A DNA stretch of 64,000 bases from JBCCIM01 sp965263205 (GCA_965263205.1 CBDHHF010000001.1:62001-126000), one strand, 5' to 3'. Shown: positions 6,119-15,214, counted from the first letter of the stretch. Notes: a model not told the origin generated them from the letters alone. A program made the numbers and translations.

Positions 6119-8767
6119 TTGGCTTTACATTCTGGATTTGAAGCCGGCTGCTGGCAGCCGGACGTGAAGCAGCGGCTATTAAGCCGTCGTGAGCGTCGGT
6201 TTGTACAGTTGCTTTTTGGCGTAGCTGCTGCAAAACGCCAGTTCTACCGAAATAGCGAGAGCAGTACCTCTTTCAAAACGGTACTCCAATCCTTGGGTAA
6301 TACCATTGGTGTAGATCGTGTCATTTTGGCGCGGCACATCCACGGCCGTCCCGAGGCGTTTGTCCAGCATCGAATCAGAATGCTACATGCCTGGAAGTCT
6401 CTCAGGTTCAGGCAGAAACATATAAGTACAGAAACGGCCAATCCTGTTCGTAAACGCTACGCTTCCTGGTACCATCAGCTGTCGCAGGGTATTCCTGTAG
6501 GTGGGGTGCGGCACCCATTTGATACGCAAGCCCATGCGGCATTTGATCAATTGGGCGTAAAGTTTGCGCTGTTGCTGCCGATCATGATTAATGAGACCTA
6601 TTGGGGTGTCTTGGGACTCGAAGCCAGGGATGCCCGTCCTGATTGGTCATTTCATGACGAGACAGCATTACAAAGGATAGCTATGGAATTGGGAAGCATT
6701 ATTGCCCAGAGCGATTTACACATGTCCGCTACGGAAACAGAAGACATTGCTATTCCTAAAGGTGCGTTGCAGCGGCTCGAGCTTGAGTCGACCATTTTGG
6801 CGCAGGTGAGCGAGGCGATCATAGCTACAGATCTGGCCGGCCGGCTTGTGTTCTTCAATGCCGGCGCCGAAATCATTTTTGGCCTCACCTCCGACGAAGT
6901 AATGGGGCAACACGTTTCCGCTCTGACGCGCAACAAAACGCTTCAATTTGCCACCGATCCGAATATTCTCGATGCCATCCGCGAACGCGGTAACTGGTCG
7001 GGGCGCGATGCGCTGGTGCTAAAAGACTGGCGTACACGCGAAGTGACGCTCACCATCACGCCTATGCGTGAAAACCAAAAAGACGTCGGCTACATTGGCG
7101 TCTATCGCGATGTGCTGCGGGATGTAACGGTGAATCGTCAGCAGGAATTACGCATCGAGCACCGCTTGCGCGTTGAGAGTGCACTCGTAGAGGCTTCGCA
7201 AAAACTGGTTTCCGATGAGCTAATCGATTTTGAGAAGTTGCTCGGACTGATGGGCGAGGCTGTTGGCGCTGAAACCGTTTACTTTGTTGAAATTCCTTCA
7301 GATAAGCTACTCTTGCAGGAAGTACCGGTTGACGAGCACGGCGTCATGTTGCCCCGTGTGTGGAAGCGCAAAGCGGAAGCATCTGAAGAAGATATATTTA
7401 TTGATTTGGGCCCTGGCGTTGATAGTACGGTACAGCGCCTGGTGTGCAAGTGGAACGGGAAAAAGTTATCCCGCACCCTTTCAGCTGGTGAGCAGACAAC
7501 GCTCGCAGTTCCTGTTCTTTCGCCACAGGGCAAGTTACACGGATATCTTGGTGTCGAATACGGTGGCCGGCCACCCGAGTGGCAGGAAGCTGATAGCCGC
7601 GTACTGAGTGTACTCGGCGATTTGCTGTCCACCTACTTTGAACGGCAGATTTCAGAAAAAGCATTACGTGATAGCGAAGAACGCTACCGAACGTTTGTTG
7701 ACACCACGTCTGAGGCGATTTGGCGTATTGAACTTGAAGAAGGGGTGGATGTTGGGCTCTTGCACGACGAGCAGGTTCGCCTGGTTGCTGAAGGAGGCAG
7801 TTTGGCTGAGTGCAACTCGGTGATGGCAGCACTGCTTGGTACCGCATCGCATGAACGCCTGGAAGGCAAACCCATGAGCCGTGTGATGCCGCATCTCGAA
7901 ATCGGTGTTATCCATGAGTTTGTACGATCTGGATATCGCCTGCTTAACCACGAATATGCAGCATCAACTGACGGCCAGGAAGTGCGTCACTTTGTAATCA
8001 ATGCCGTTGGTACGGTGGATGAAGACAAGCTGGTGCGCATCTGGGGTAGTTGCATCGAAGTGACAGAGCGTATCCGCCTCGAACAGCAGATGGTTGAGAC
8101 CCTGGAAGAGCAGCAGCAGACTATCGGTCGGGATTTGCACGACGGGGTAGGGCAGTTGTTGACCGGCGTACGGATGCTAAGCCAAAACCTCGCTGAAAAA
8201 CTCAAAGACGAAAGTGACAGCTATGGTCAGGCCCAAAAGGTGGCGGATTTTGCCGGCCAGGCATCACAGCGCGTACGCGAAATTTACCGCGGCCTGACGC
8301 CGACTCAGCTATTCTATGAAGGATTGGCTACCGCCCTCAACGAGCTAGCGCACAATACCAACGCGCTGCCAGGCATCACCTGTCAGTATGTAACTGACGG
8401 AATGATTGATGTGTGGGAGCGGGACACCAAAATGCATTTGTATCGCATTGTTCAGGAAGCAACCAACAATGCACTCAAACACGCAGAAGCAACAGATATC
8501 ACCATTTCCATGGATTTGCATGGTAATGAAATCGTGCTTCAAGTGGCTGACAATGGAAAAGGATTCGATCCATCTATTCGCACAGGGAAATCGCTTGGGC
8601 TGAACAGCATGGCATATCGCGCCAGAACCATAAAAGGTGGCTTCGAAATTAAGTCAGAGATAGACGCCGGAACGATAGTACGGTGCACCTTGCAAGAAAA
8701 TATAATAAGACAAGAATTAACCCAGATTGTACACAAGGAGGACGTGGCTAAAAACGGCGCATCTTAA
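6119..8767 (+). CDS. Soluble GAF/PAS hybrid-input sensor histidine kinase (NarX/HisKA_3 class)
   Basis: 882 aa starting at TTG 6119. No upstream ATG fits, and a weak GAGG lies about 8 bp before. Domains by eye: GAF-like 45-200 (LGVKFALLLPIMINETYWGVLGLEA), PAS 222-340 (IIATDLAGRLVFFNAGAE), a second GAF 350-510 (LAVPVLSPQGKLHGYLGVE), PAS 515-650, HisKA_3 dimerisation 660-730 with phospho-acceptor His674 in RDLHDGVGQLL, and HATPase_c 770-870 (N-box EATNNALKHA, G-box VADNGKGFD). No transmembrane segment is visible, so it should sense a cytosolic signal. The kinase class pairs with NarL/LuxR-type regulators, and two of these follow on the same strand. It is the likely partner of one or both and so a candidate regulator of the exopolysaccharide locus (inference). 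Confidence 0.9.
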   Translation: MALHSGFEAGCWQPDVKQRLLSRRERRFVQLLFGVAAAKRQFYRNSESSTSFKTVLQSLGNTIGVDRVILARHIHGRPEAFVQHRIRMLHAWKSLRFRQKHISTETANPVRKRYASWYHQLSQGIPVGGVRHPFDTQAHAAFDQLGVKFALLLPIMINETYWGVLGLEARDARPDWSFHDETALQRIAMELGSIIAQSDLHMSATETEDIAIPKGALQRLELESTILAQVSEAIIATDLAGRLVFFNAGAEIIFGLTSDEVMGQHVSALTRNKTLQFATDPNILDAIRERGNWSGRDALVLKDWRTREVTLTITPMRENQKDVGYIGVYRDVLRDVTVNRQQELRIEHRLRVESALVEASQKLVSDELIDFEKLLGLMGEAVGAETVYFVEIPSDKLLLQEVPVDEHGVMLPRVWKRKAEASEEDIFIDLGPGVDSTVQRLVCKWNGKKLSRTLSAGEQTTLAVPVLSPQGKLHGYLGVEYGGRPPEWQEADSRVLSVLGDLLSTYFERQISEKALRDSEERYRTFVDTTSEAIWRIELEEGVDVGLLHDEQVRLVAEGGSLAECNSVMAALLGTASHERLEGKPMSRVMPHLEIGVIHEFVRSGYRLLNHEYAASTDGQEVRHFVINAVGTVDEDKLVRIWGSCIEVTERIRLEQQMVETLEEQQQTIGRDLHDGVGQLLTGVRMLSQNLAEKLKDESDSYGQAQKVADFAGQASQRVREIYRGLTPTQLFYEGLATALNELAHNTNALPGITCQYVTDGMIDVWERDTKMHLYRIVQEATNNALKHAEATDITISMDLHGNEIVLQVADNGKGFDPSIRTGKSLGLNSMAYRARTIKGGFEIKSEIDAGTIVRCTLQENIIRQELTQIVHKEDVAKNGAS

Positions 8768-8966
8768 TGATGCATGAATAGCTCCGATACTAACCCATGA
8801 TCGCTGGTTGCAGACTGTAGGCTATTGCACAACCGACTCCGGATTGCCGGCAGCCTGATAACAAGCATCGGTCGAAGAGCTGGGCCACGAATAATTATTG
8901 ATTCGTTCTAAAAATAATTCGTGAGGCTAACAGTTCGCGTGAAACGCGACAATTAGAGGTAATTTG

Positions 8967-9692
8967 ATGTACTCTCCTGATAGCAATATACAAACTATGG
9001 ATACTAATAAGGCTTCATTAAGTCGGATCCGCGTGGTAGTAGTAGATGATCATCCAGCAATTCGTGAAGCTATCGCGGATATTATCACAGACAAAATGGG
9101 CATTGAACTGGTTGGCCAGGCCAGTACAGCAGACGAAGCATTTCAACTGGTCGAAAAACTCCAGCCCGACGTTGCTGTAATCGACATTTCTTTGGAAGAT
9201 GCGCACGGCTTGGATCTGGTACAAAACATTAAGGCGCAGTACGCCAATGTACAGGTTGTTGTATTCTCTATGTACGACGAAAGCGTGTACGCAGAGCGTG
9301 CCATCCGCGCTGGCGCATCGGGATACCTGATGAAAAGTGAACCGACGCAAAGCGTTGTGGAAGCGATCCGCAGCGTCATGCAGGGCGAAGTGTACTTGAG
9401 CCGTCGCATGGCCTCGCGCATGCTCAGCAAAATCGCCACGGGCCGCTCTTCAAGTCCTGGTTTTGCCATTGATCAGCTGACGGACCGTGAAATGGCGGTA
9501 TTCCAGATGCTGGGCGAAGGGTACAGCGTACAGGAGATCACCCAGCGATTGAACCTGAGCCGCAAAACGGTTGAAACGTACCGCCGGCGTGTAAAAGAGA
9601 AACTGGATTTCGATACAGTAGCAGAGTTGCTGCAGTATGCCGTGCAGTGGCGCTACGGACAGGGTGATATCCCTGGCGGTGGTCCTGCATAA
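8967..9692 (+). CDS. NarL/LuxR-family response regulator 1
   Basis: 241 aa. The ATG at 8967 is preceded by AGAGG (8955-8959) at 7 nt spacing, which favours it over the TTG at 8964. The receiver domain (about 21-140) has the acidic pair in VVVDDHPAIRE, phospho-acceptor Asp73 (VIDISLEDAHG), Ser/Thr switch FSMYDES and Lys in LMKSEP. A LuxR-type HTH follows at about 180-235 (LTDREMAVFQMLGEG, LNLSRKTVETYRRRVKEKL). It is a phosphorylation-controlled transcription factor, 200 bp behind the sensor kinase. It is paralogous to the regulator at 11110-11838, with near-identical recognition helices. Confidence 0.92.
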   Translation: MYSPDSNIQTMDTNKASLSRIRVVVVDDHPAIREAIADIITDKMGIELVGQASTADEAFQLVEKLQPDVAVIDISLEDAHGLDLVQNIKAQYANVQVVVFSMYDESVYAERAIRAGASGYLMKSEPTQSVVEAIRSVMQGEVYLSRRMASRMLSKIATGRSSSPGFAIDQLTDREMAVFQMLGEGYSVQEITQRLNLSRKTVETYRRRVKEKLDFDTVAELLQYAVQWRYGQGDIPGGGPA

Positions 9693-9711
9693 CGATGCGC
9701 TTGCGTCGTTA
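9690..9711 (+). terminator. Hairpin containing the stop codon of response regulator 1
   Basis: A 9-bp stem with a 4-nt loop begins with the TAA stop itself (9690-9698 pairs with 9703-9711, one G-T pair). No U-run follows, so it may protect the mRNA 3' end or be a weak terminator. Confidence 0.4.
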
Positions 9712-9815
9712 AGACTACTGGCGTGGATTTTTGCCGGCCGATTGCATCAATGCTTGCTGATGCGGCCCGCAAAGATCCACGCCTTTTTTTGTTTGAGGGT
9801 GGAGGTATGCTGGCA

Positions 9816-10167
9816 GAGATCCTTGGCAGAGTTCAGGATGACATGGGGGAGGGATGTCGCTATTCCTTTTACTTGATCCGGGGCCCAGGAGGTTTTAGCG
9901 CAACGAAGAGGTTCAGCGCAGGAGAGTGCACGCCCAGATCCTTCGGCTTCGCTCAGGATGACATGGGTGGGGAGACAGAGCTAGTCTAGCAGAGATCCTT
10001 CGCATGGCTCAGGATGACAGGATTGAGGCAGATCAGCAATCCGTAATCAACAATCCGCATTCAGCAATCAAAGAGCCCAGATCTTTCGACTTCGCTCAGG
10101 ATGACATGGGTGGGGAGACAGAGCTAGTCTAGCAGAGATCCTTCGCATGGCTCAGGATGACATGGGT
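9816..10167. repeat. Array of five GATCCTTCG/CAGGATGACA repeats
   Basis: Copies lie at about 9816-9848, 9936-9968, 9990-10020, 10079-10110 and 10134-10167. Each has AGATC(C/T)TT, a variable CG-rich centre and CTCAGGATGACA (or TTCAGGATGACA). The arms can pair, because ATCCT is complementary to AGGAT. Two further copies lie near 58836-58863 and 58935-58966. Similar GATCCTTCGCTCAGGATGACA islands are seen in many unrelated genomes. Confidence 0.75.
9948..10019. repeat. 72-bp perfect direct repeat, copy 1 (copy 2 at 10091-10162)
   Basis: Read base by base, 9948-10019 and 10091-10162 are identical over 72 bp, offset by 143 bp. Both contain the spacer GAGACAGAGCTAGTCTAGC between two GATCCTTCG motifs. 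A recent local duplication or unequal recombination is the simplest cause. Confidence 0.85.
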
Positions 10168-10228
10168 GAGGGGATGTTACCATTACCCACCGACTTCGAT
10201 ATTCAATATTCCTTGCTCGATATCAGGG

Positions 10229-10554
10229 GTGTTCAGAAAAAAATAGTAGCTAGCAAAGATGCTTTCGTTTTCAGCAATTTAGCGCGCGGATGTCCACCAA
10301 ATGCGTGGCGATGTGCGGTGGGTGCTTTTATCGAAGCGTTTTCCTGAATAAAATTCAGGAGGATCTGCGCGAAAGGAGATAAAAGCGCGCGTTTTATTTG
10401 GTGGTGCCCTTTTCTTTGGTTCGTTTCTTTTGGGCAAGCAAAAGAAATGAACGTACGCAGTCTCCACAATGGAGCAGTTGCTTGCTGTACAAAATGCGTA
10501 TCCCTTTTGGAATGGCCATGAGCGTCAACATTGGATAAAGATTTTTTCTGAACA
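10229..10554. repeat. MITE-like element with terminal inverted repeats and inner hairpin
   Basis: TGTTCAGAAAAAAAT at the left end (about 10230-10245) and its complement at the right end (10541-10554) bound about 325 bp. Outside both ends lie related CGATATTC-rich sequences. Near the middle, TTTCTTTTG (10424-10432) pairs with CAAAAGAAA (10439-10447), inside a stretch beginning CTTTTCTTTGGTTCG. That core is a motif seen as an intergenic repeat in many bacteria. No transposase is present. Confidence 0.5.
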
Positions 10555-11109
10555 GCTCTGGCTCGATATTCGATATTCAAGAGATTTAAAGCCTCCCAGT
10601 CCTCCTAATATCCAATTGGCGCATAGTGATCCCCTATACTTTAGCACATTTATATGCGCTAAAACTACATACGACCTTTCCACCAAAAGTCGCGTCTTTG
10701 CTGGGGATGATCGAATAATTTGACACATGCCCAGGATCTGGCAACGTTCACATGTCCCAAAGCGGGCGTTGATCCCCCATCAGATCTGACTTCCTGTCCA
10801 TGGCGCCTCCTTATGCGCCGGCCAAGTTACACCAGGGGTTTCAATCCAATGAATGACCCCGATATTGAGCGGACAGGGCAATGCCTGGTTGTCTACTATA
10901 AAACCAGGCGGCTATTTTTCGATTCCTCTCCAGGATCAGGGAATCTCCGTAATCGAGTAAAAATCTGGTCGTTTCCGCCATGTCGATGTGCATGCAGCCC
11001 GGGCCACTACGTTTTTAAAGAACGATAAGGTCGGGGGCCGGCAGCAAAAGCCGGTATCTTAAGCAGGCAAGGCATCCAGTGCTGATACGACCGTGTCAGG
11101 AGTGTGAGT

Positions 11110-11838
11110 GTGAATACTACTTTCGGATCAATGGCCCCCCCGCAAACAAAAAGCATTTTCTCGCGCCAGATCCGGATCATCGTTGTAGATGATCATCCGG
11201 CGATTCGCGAAGCTTTAGCTTTCACCATTCGGGATAAAATCGACATGGAATTGTGCGGACAGGCTGGCTCTGCAGCGGAAGCACTCGGGATGATTCCCGA
11301 CGCACATCCCGATGTGGCGATCGTCGACATCTCATTAAAAGATGCCCATGGACTCGATCTGGTACAGACCATCCGGGCGCAGCACCCAAGCGTCCAGGTG
11401 TTGATCTATTCCATGTACGACGAACTGGCCTACGCGGAACGCGCCATTCATGTGGGCGCACTCGGGTACCTTGCCAAGAGCGAGCCAACGCGGCACATTG
11501 TTGAGGCTATCCGAAGTGTGATGCGGGGGGAAGTGTATCTGAGCCGACGTATGACGTCGCGGATCCTTGGTAAAGTCGTCAAAGAACAGCAAAATGGCTT
11601 CATTGTTGGTAAGCTTACAGATCGCGAAATGGCCATTTTTCGGAAGCTGGGCGAAGGCGCAGATATCAAGGTCATTGCCAAAGATCTGAACTTGAGTCGC
11701 AAGACGGTTGAGACCTACAGACGGCGGGTGAAAGAGAAGCTCGGCCTCGACTCTGTATCGGCGCTTATGCAGTATGCAATTCAGTGGATGCATGGCCAGC
11801 AGCAACAGCAAAATTCGACCGTGTCAACGCTGCATTAA
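11110..11838 (+). CDS. NarL/LuxR-family response regulator 2
   Basis: 242 aa from GTG 11110. AGGAG (11098-11102) is 7 nt away, whereas the in-frame GTG at 11104 is only 1 nt from it. The receiver domain has VVDDHPAIREA, phospho-acceptor Asp73 (IVDISLKDAHG) and YSMYDELAYAERAIHVGALG; the LuxR HTH has LNLSRKTVETYRRRVKEKLG. It aligns end to end with the regulator at 8967-9692, with the same Asp numbering and almost the same recognition helix. The two probably arose by duplication and may bind overlapping sites. It is the last gene before the exopolysaccharide locus, which starts 440 bp on. Confidence 0.92.
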   Translation: MNTTFGSMAPPQTKSIFSRQIRIIVVDDHPAIREALAFTIRDKIDMELCGQAGSAAEALGMIPDAHPDVAIVDISLKDAHGLDLVQTIRAQHPSVQVLIYSMYDELAYAERAIHVGALGYLAKSEPTRHIVEAIRSVMRGEVYLSRRMTSRILGKVVKEQQNGFIVGKLTDREMAIFRKLGEGADIKVIAKDLNLSRKTVETYRRRVKEKLGLDSVSALMQYAIQWMHGQQQQQNSTVSTLH

Positions 11839-12279
11839 AGCCAATTCGCATCAGCGGTATTTTTTGCCTTCACGCCGGCTGGTGAAGGGGAGGTTTGGCG
11901 CACGGCGCCTGTAGCCTTTGGCGCACGAAAGTGCCCTTTTTGAAGCCATTGAGGCATATTTTAGTGTCCAGATCCGTGCCTGCTACAGCATCACCTTTTT
12001 GTAATTTTCATGTAGCTGCAAAAAGCACAAATTGCCAAAAAAAACGCATCACTTCCCTTTTCTGGCTCCTTTTGTGTTACACCTGCTAATGTAGCGTCCG
12101 TTCGCCAACTAAAAAGAGCACATTTTTGTGACACACTCAGTATAGAATCGAGACTGAAATACCCGTGTAATGTCCGAAGTTTGCAGAGATGAGTTGCGCG
12201 TGAACAGTATGCTGGTTCGTGGCACAAAATTCGACTTTTTTGTCTTTCAAGTGACATTTTTTCCGACTGTTTAAGACCC
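11839..12279. other. Intergenic region between regulator 2 and the exopolysaccharide locus
   Basis: 440 bp without a credible gene. It contains a hairpin CCTTCAC/GTGAAGG (11867-11888), a terminator (11920-11941), and further on repeated GTGACA-type words (near 12130 and 12250) that could be regulator sites. The promoter of the exopolysaccharide locus is expected here, but I could not single out one clear -35/-10 pair. Confidence 0.5.
11920..11941 (+). terminator. Probable intrinsic terminator after response regulator 2
   Basis: GGCGCAC pairs with GTGCCC around a GAAA tetraloop (one bulged C) and is followed directly by TTTTT (11937-11941). It would isolate the regulator transcript from the exopolysaccharide genes. 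Confidence 0.5.
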
Positions 12280-13497
12280 ATGTACAGCGACGTTCGTCTT
12301 ATGAATGTACCAGAAGCGGTTGAGCCAGCATCTCAGCGGCTACAGGTAGACAGTCAGGTCCTACCCAAACATCTGCGTACCGCAATAGTTCACGACTGGT
12401 TGCCGGTATACGCCGGCGCAGAGCGTGTGCTCGAGCAGATGATCAATGTGATCCCGGATAGCGAACTCTACAGCCTTATCGATTTTCTGCCCGACGACCA
12501 GCGCGCATTTCTCCAGGGCAAATCAGTCAACACCTCGTTTATCCAGCGACTCCCATTTGCGCGCTCAAAGTACAGATTTTATCTCCCTTTTGTGCCTTTT
12601 GCAACCGAGCAATTCAACCTCACACAATACGATGTTGTGGTGTCTTCTAGCTACGTTGCTGCCAAAGGCGTGCTGACAACAGCAGACCAGATGCATGTAA
12701 GCTACGTGCATAGCCCGGTGCGATATGCCTGGGATCTCCACTTCCAGTACTTGAAAGAAGGGGGGCTGGAAACGGGGCTGAAGGGATTGATGGCGAAAAT
12801 TATCCTGCACTACATGCGGATTTACGATGTGTCTTGCTCGAACAGGGTAGATGCTTATATCGCCAATTCTCGCACGGTTGCCCGTCGGATTTGGAAAACC
12901 TATCGCCGGAAGGCAGAAGTGGTATATCCGCCAGTAGATACCGATGCGTTCTCACTTTGTGAGGACAAAGAAGACTTTTATATCACGGCATCTCGCCTGG
13001 TGCCTTACAAGAAGATAGATCTGGTTGTTGAAGCGTTTGCTGAGATGCCAGACAAGAAGCTGGTCGTCATTGGTGACGGGCCGGATTATGATAAAATTGC
13101 AGCCAAAGCCACACCGAATGTCGAGATGCTCGGGTATCAACCCTTTGATGCACTCAAAAGCTACATGCGGCGCGCAAAAGCATTTGTTTTTGCAGCAGAA
13201 GAGGACTTTGGCATTGTCCCCGTTGAGGCGCAAGCCTGTGGGACACCTGTGGTAGCCTTTGGTAAAGGCGGTGCCACAGAAACGATTCTCCCCGGAGAGA
13301 CTGGGATTTTCTTTTTCGAGCAAACTACCACGAGCTTGAAGGAAGCTGTTCAGACTCTAGAAAACACATACAGTAAACTAAGCCATGTTCGCATTCGTGA
13401 AAACGCGCTTCGATTCTCGATCGAGCGTTTTCAGGAGCGTTTTGAAGACGCAGTGGCCAGGGCTTATTCCGAGTTTTCGTCAGCAGATAGCAACTAG
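12280..13497 (+). CDS. GT4-family glycosyltransferase (exopolysaccharide locus, first gene)
   Basis: 405 aa, GT-B fold. The N-terminal half has TAIVHDWLPVYAGAERVLEQM, a donor-lock type glycine region, and VSYVHSPVRYAWDL. The C-terminal half has the GT4 nucleotide-sugar site: ASRLVPYKKIDLVVEAF, VIGDGPDYDKI and the E-x7-E motif EDFGIVPVEAQACGTPVVAF. It should add a sugar from a nucleotide donor to a lipid-linked intermediate on the cytoplasmic face. It is followed 9 bp later by the initiating sugar transferase, so both are likely in one operon. The ATG at 12280 has no strong ribosome binding site; an in-frame ATG at 12301 is the alternative. Confidence 0.9.
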   Translation: MYSDVRLMNVPEAVEPASQRLQVDSQVLPKHLRTAIVHDWLPVYAGAERVLEQMINVIPDSELYSLIDFLPDDQRAFLQGKSVNTSFIQRLPFARSKYRFYLPFVPFATEQFNLTQYDVVVSSSYVAAKGVLTTADQMHVSYVHSPVRYAWDLHFQYLKEGGLETGLKGLMAKIILHYMRIYDVSCSNRVDAYIANSRTVARRIWKTYRRKAEVVYPPVDTDAFSLCEDKEDFYITASRLVPYKKIDLVVEAFAEMPDKKLVVIGDGPDYDKIAAKATPNVEMLGYQPFDALKSYMRRAKAFVFAAEEDFGIVPVEAQACGTPVVAFGKGGATETILPGETGIFFFEQTTTSLKEAVQTLENTYSKLSHVRIRENALRFSIERFQERFEDAVARAYSEFSSADSN

Positions 13498-13506
13498 AAA
13501 AGTTAC

Positions 13507-14991
13507 GTGAAAGTGTACGTTGAAGATATACTAGCTGCTCCCATTGCCTCCGCTTCGGTTACGGATACCAAGACGGCCCGTCGGTCGGTCTTGAACAACA
13601 AAAAGTTGTCGACCCGCAAGCGTCTGACCCAGGCTACGCTTGTATTTTCAGATATTGTAGCGCTTTGCACCGTCATAAACATTCTAATCATCAGTAGCAT
13701 GGTGCTTGGATTGAAATTGCCGGCTGTAAGCGCTGTTGTCTATGCATTCTCGCTGTTTCCTTTGGCGTATATGAGTTTTGGTCTATACCGACCCGTACTC
13801 ATTCGTCCGGAGCGCGAGATTCTGTCGCTTTGCAAAGCCAACCTGGCGGTCATTGCCGGTCTTTCGGTGCCTGTCTTGTTTGTGCCCGAGTTTCGGGTGC
13901 ACATGGTGTTGTGGCTTGGCATTGCAGGGCCTTTGTTGATTCTGCTTGTGCCGTTTTTCCGCGTACTCGCGCGCATTATGTATGCACGAGCCAATTGGTG
14001 GGGACAGGCGGCGTTCATTGTGGGGAGTGGCAAAGAAGGGCTTGAAGCGCTGACTGCATTGCAGCGCGCACCCGAATTGGGTTTGAAAGCAGCCGCGCTT
14101 CTTCAGGACGACTTAACGCTAACACAGCGCATTGGTGTGCCGGCGTTCTCAAGCCTGAAATTGTACCGCTCGCTCGCCAAAACACATCAAATCGACCATG
14201 TAGTTGTCGCATTGGAGCCCGAACAGGAAGCCAAATTCCTGCAAGAGCACGCTGAGCGTCCGGTATTCAAAAATATCTATGTTACGCGCCGCAGCAAAGA
14301 AGGGCTGCTCTACCTCAAAGGCCTGACAGGCAATAAGCCCGTCGGTACAGGTATCACGGCTACGAGCTTCTGGACGATGATCCAGGCTCTGTTCAAGCGT
14401 ACACTCGATTTTGTCGGTGCATTTATTGGGCTCATCCTCCTTGCGCCACTCTTTGCATCCATTATTCTGCTCAACAAGCTGACGTCCCGCGGCCCTGTTT
14501 TCTTTAAGCAGGAGCGCATGGGTAAAAATGGTAAGCTGTTCAAGGTTTACAAGTTTAGAACCATGCATGTCGACGCTGAAAGTAAGTTGCAGCACATCCT
14601 TGAGACGGATCCCGTTCGTCGTCAGGAATACGAGATTTTTCACAAGTTGAGAGATGACCCACGTATCACTCCTATCGGAAGCGTGTTACGCAGGTACAGC
14701 CTCGACGAATTTCCACAACTGATTAATGTGTTGGTTGGTGAAATGAGTCTGGTTGGCCCGCGGGCTTATCTCCCAAGAGAACTACCCAAAATGAGAGGTC
14801 TCGAGAAAGAGGTCCTCAAAAGCGCCCCCGGCTTAACCGGATTGTGGCAGGTCTCTGGTAGAAATCAACTCAGTTTCGATGAGCGTGTTACGATCGACGT
14901 TGATTATCAGAAGTCTTGCTCACTATCCCTTGACTACTACATTCTTCTCAAAACCATTCCGGTTGTTCTGACCGGTAATGGGGCCAGCTAA
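13507..14991 (+). CDS. Initiating undecaprenyl-phosphate sugar phosphotransferase (WbaP/ExoY/EpsL type)
   Basis: 494 aa from GTG 13507. The N-terminal third has four to five membrane segments (about 45-150), the middle is a CoA-binding-like Rossmann region (AAFIVGSGKEGLEAL), and the C-terminal 200 residues are the bacterial sugar transferase domain: KRTLDFVGAFIGLILLAPLF (membrane re-entrant helix), GPVFFKQERMGKNGKLF, YKFRTM, DDPRITPIGSVLRRYSLDE, GEMSLVGPRAY and PGLTGLWQVSGRN. It transfers sugar-1-phosphate from a nucleotide sugar to undecaprenyl phosphate, the first committed step of repeat-unit assembly. The sugar (glucose or galactose most commonly in this family) cannot be fixed from sequence. 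Confidence 0.93.
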   Translation: MKVYVEDILAAPIASASVTDTKTARRSVLNNKKLSTRKRLTQATLVFSDIVALCTVINILIISSMVLGLKLPAVSAVVYAFSLFPLAYMSFGLYRPVLIRPEREILSLCKANLAVIAGLSVPVLFVPEFRVHMVLWLGIAGPLLILLVPFFRVLARIMYARANWWGQAAFIVGSGKEGLEALTALQRAPELGLKAAALLQDDLTLTQRIGVPAFSSLKLYRSLAKTHQIDHVVVALEPEQEAKFLQEHAERPVFKNIYVTRRSKEGLLYLKGLTGNKPVGTGITATSFWTMIQALFKRTLDFVGAFIGLILLAPLFASIILLNKLTSRGPVFFKQERMGKNGKLFKVYKFRTMHVDAESKLQHILETDPVRRQEYEIFHKLRDDPRITPIGSVLRRYSLDEFPQLINVLVGEMSLVGPRAYLPRELPKMRGLEKEVLKSAPGLTGLWQVSGRNQLSFDERVTIDVDYQKSCSLSLDYYILLKTIPVVLTGNGAS

Positions 14992-15190
14992 TTCAGCCGG
15001 CAGGAAAGGTAGCCTGAGGTGGGGGCAAAACCCAATACATGATTTGTTAAACCAATAATTGGTGCTTGAATGCAAAATTGACCCGTTACAATGCCATCTT
15101 AGCCTGATAGAAGCTTCATTGCGAAGCCTGTCTCCAGGTTAAAGCTTTGGTCGACTTATCCGATACCGATGATTGAGTAGTACATCGTTT

Positions 15191-15214
15191 GATTCGTTTT
15201 TGGTTAAACGAATC
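15191..15214. promoter_or_regulatory. Perfect 9-bp inverted repeat in the leader of the Wzz/BY-kinase gene
   Basis: GATTCGTTT (15191-15199) and AAACGAATC (15206-15214) flank a 6-nt loop about 70 bp before the ATG at 15282. There is no U-run. It could be a transcription-factor operator or an mRNA leader hairpin within the 290-bp gap. Confidence 0.4.

Larger units (their letters stand above)
9693..11109. other. 1.4-kb intergenic region rich in repeats, no convincing gene
   Basis: It separates the two response regulators. It holds five copies of a GATCCTTCG...CTCAGGATGACA motif (9816-10167), a 72-bp exact direct repeat, and an inverted-repeat-bounded element (10229-10554). From 10555 to 11109 I see only scattered frames without protein features, plus the ribosome binding site of the next gene. 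Confidence 0.6.

Noticed and set aside
9816..10167. Possible CRISPR array
   Set aside because: Repeat units are imperfect, spacing is irregular, the 72-bp duplication includes the spacer, and no cas gene is in the window.
10233..10580. 115-codon minus-strand frame
   Set aside because: It coincides with the MITE-like repeat; wording such as FISFACPKETNQRKGHHQ is the usual spurious translation of this repeat family.
10720..11028. 102-codon plus-strand frame between the response regulators
   Set aside because: No ribosome binding site, unlikely composition and no family pattern.
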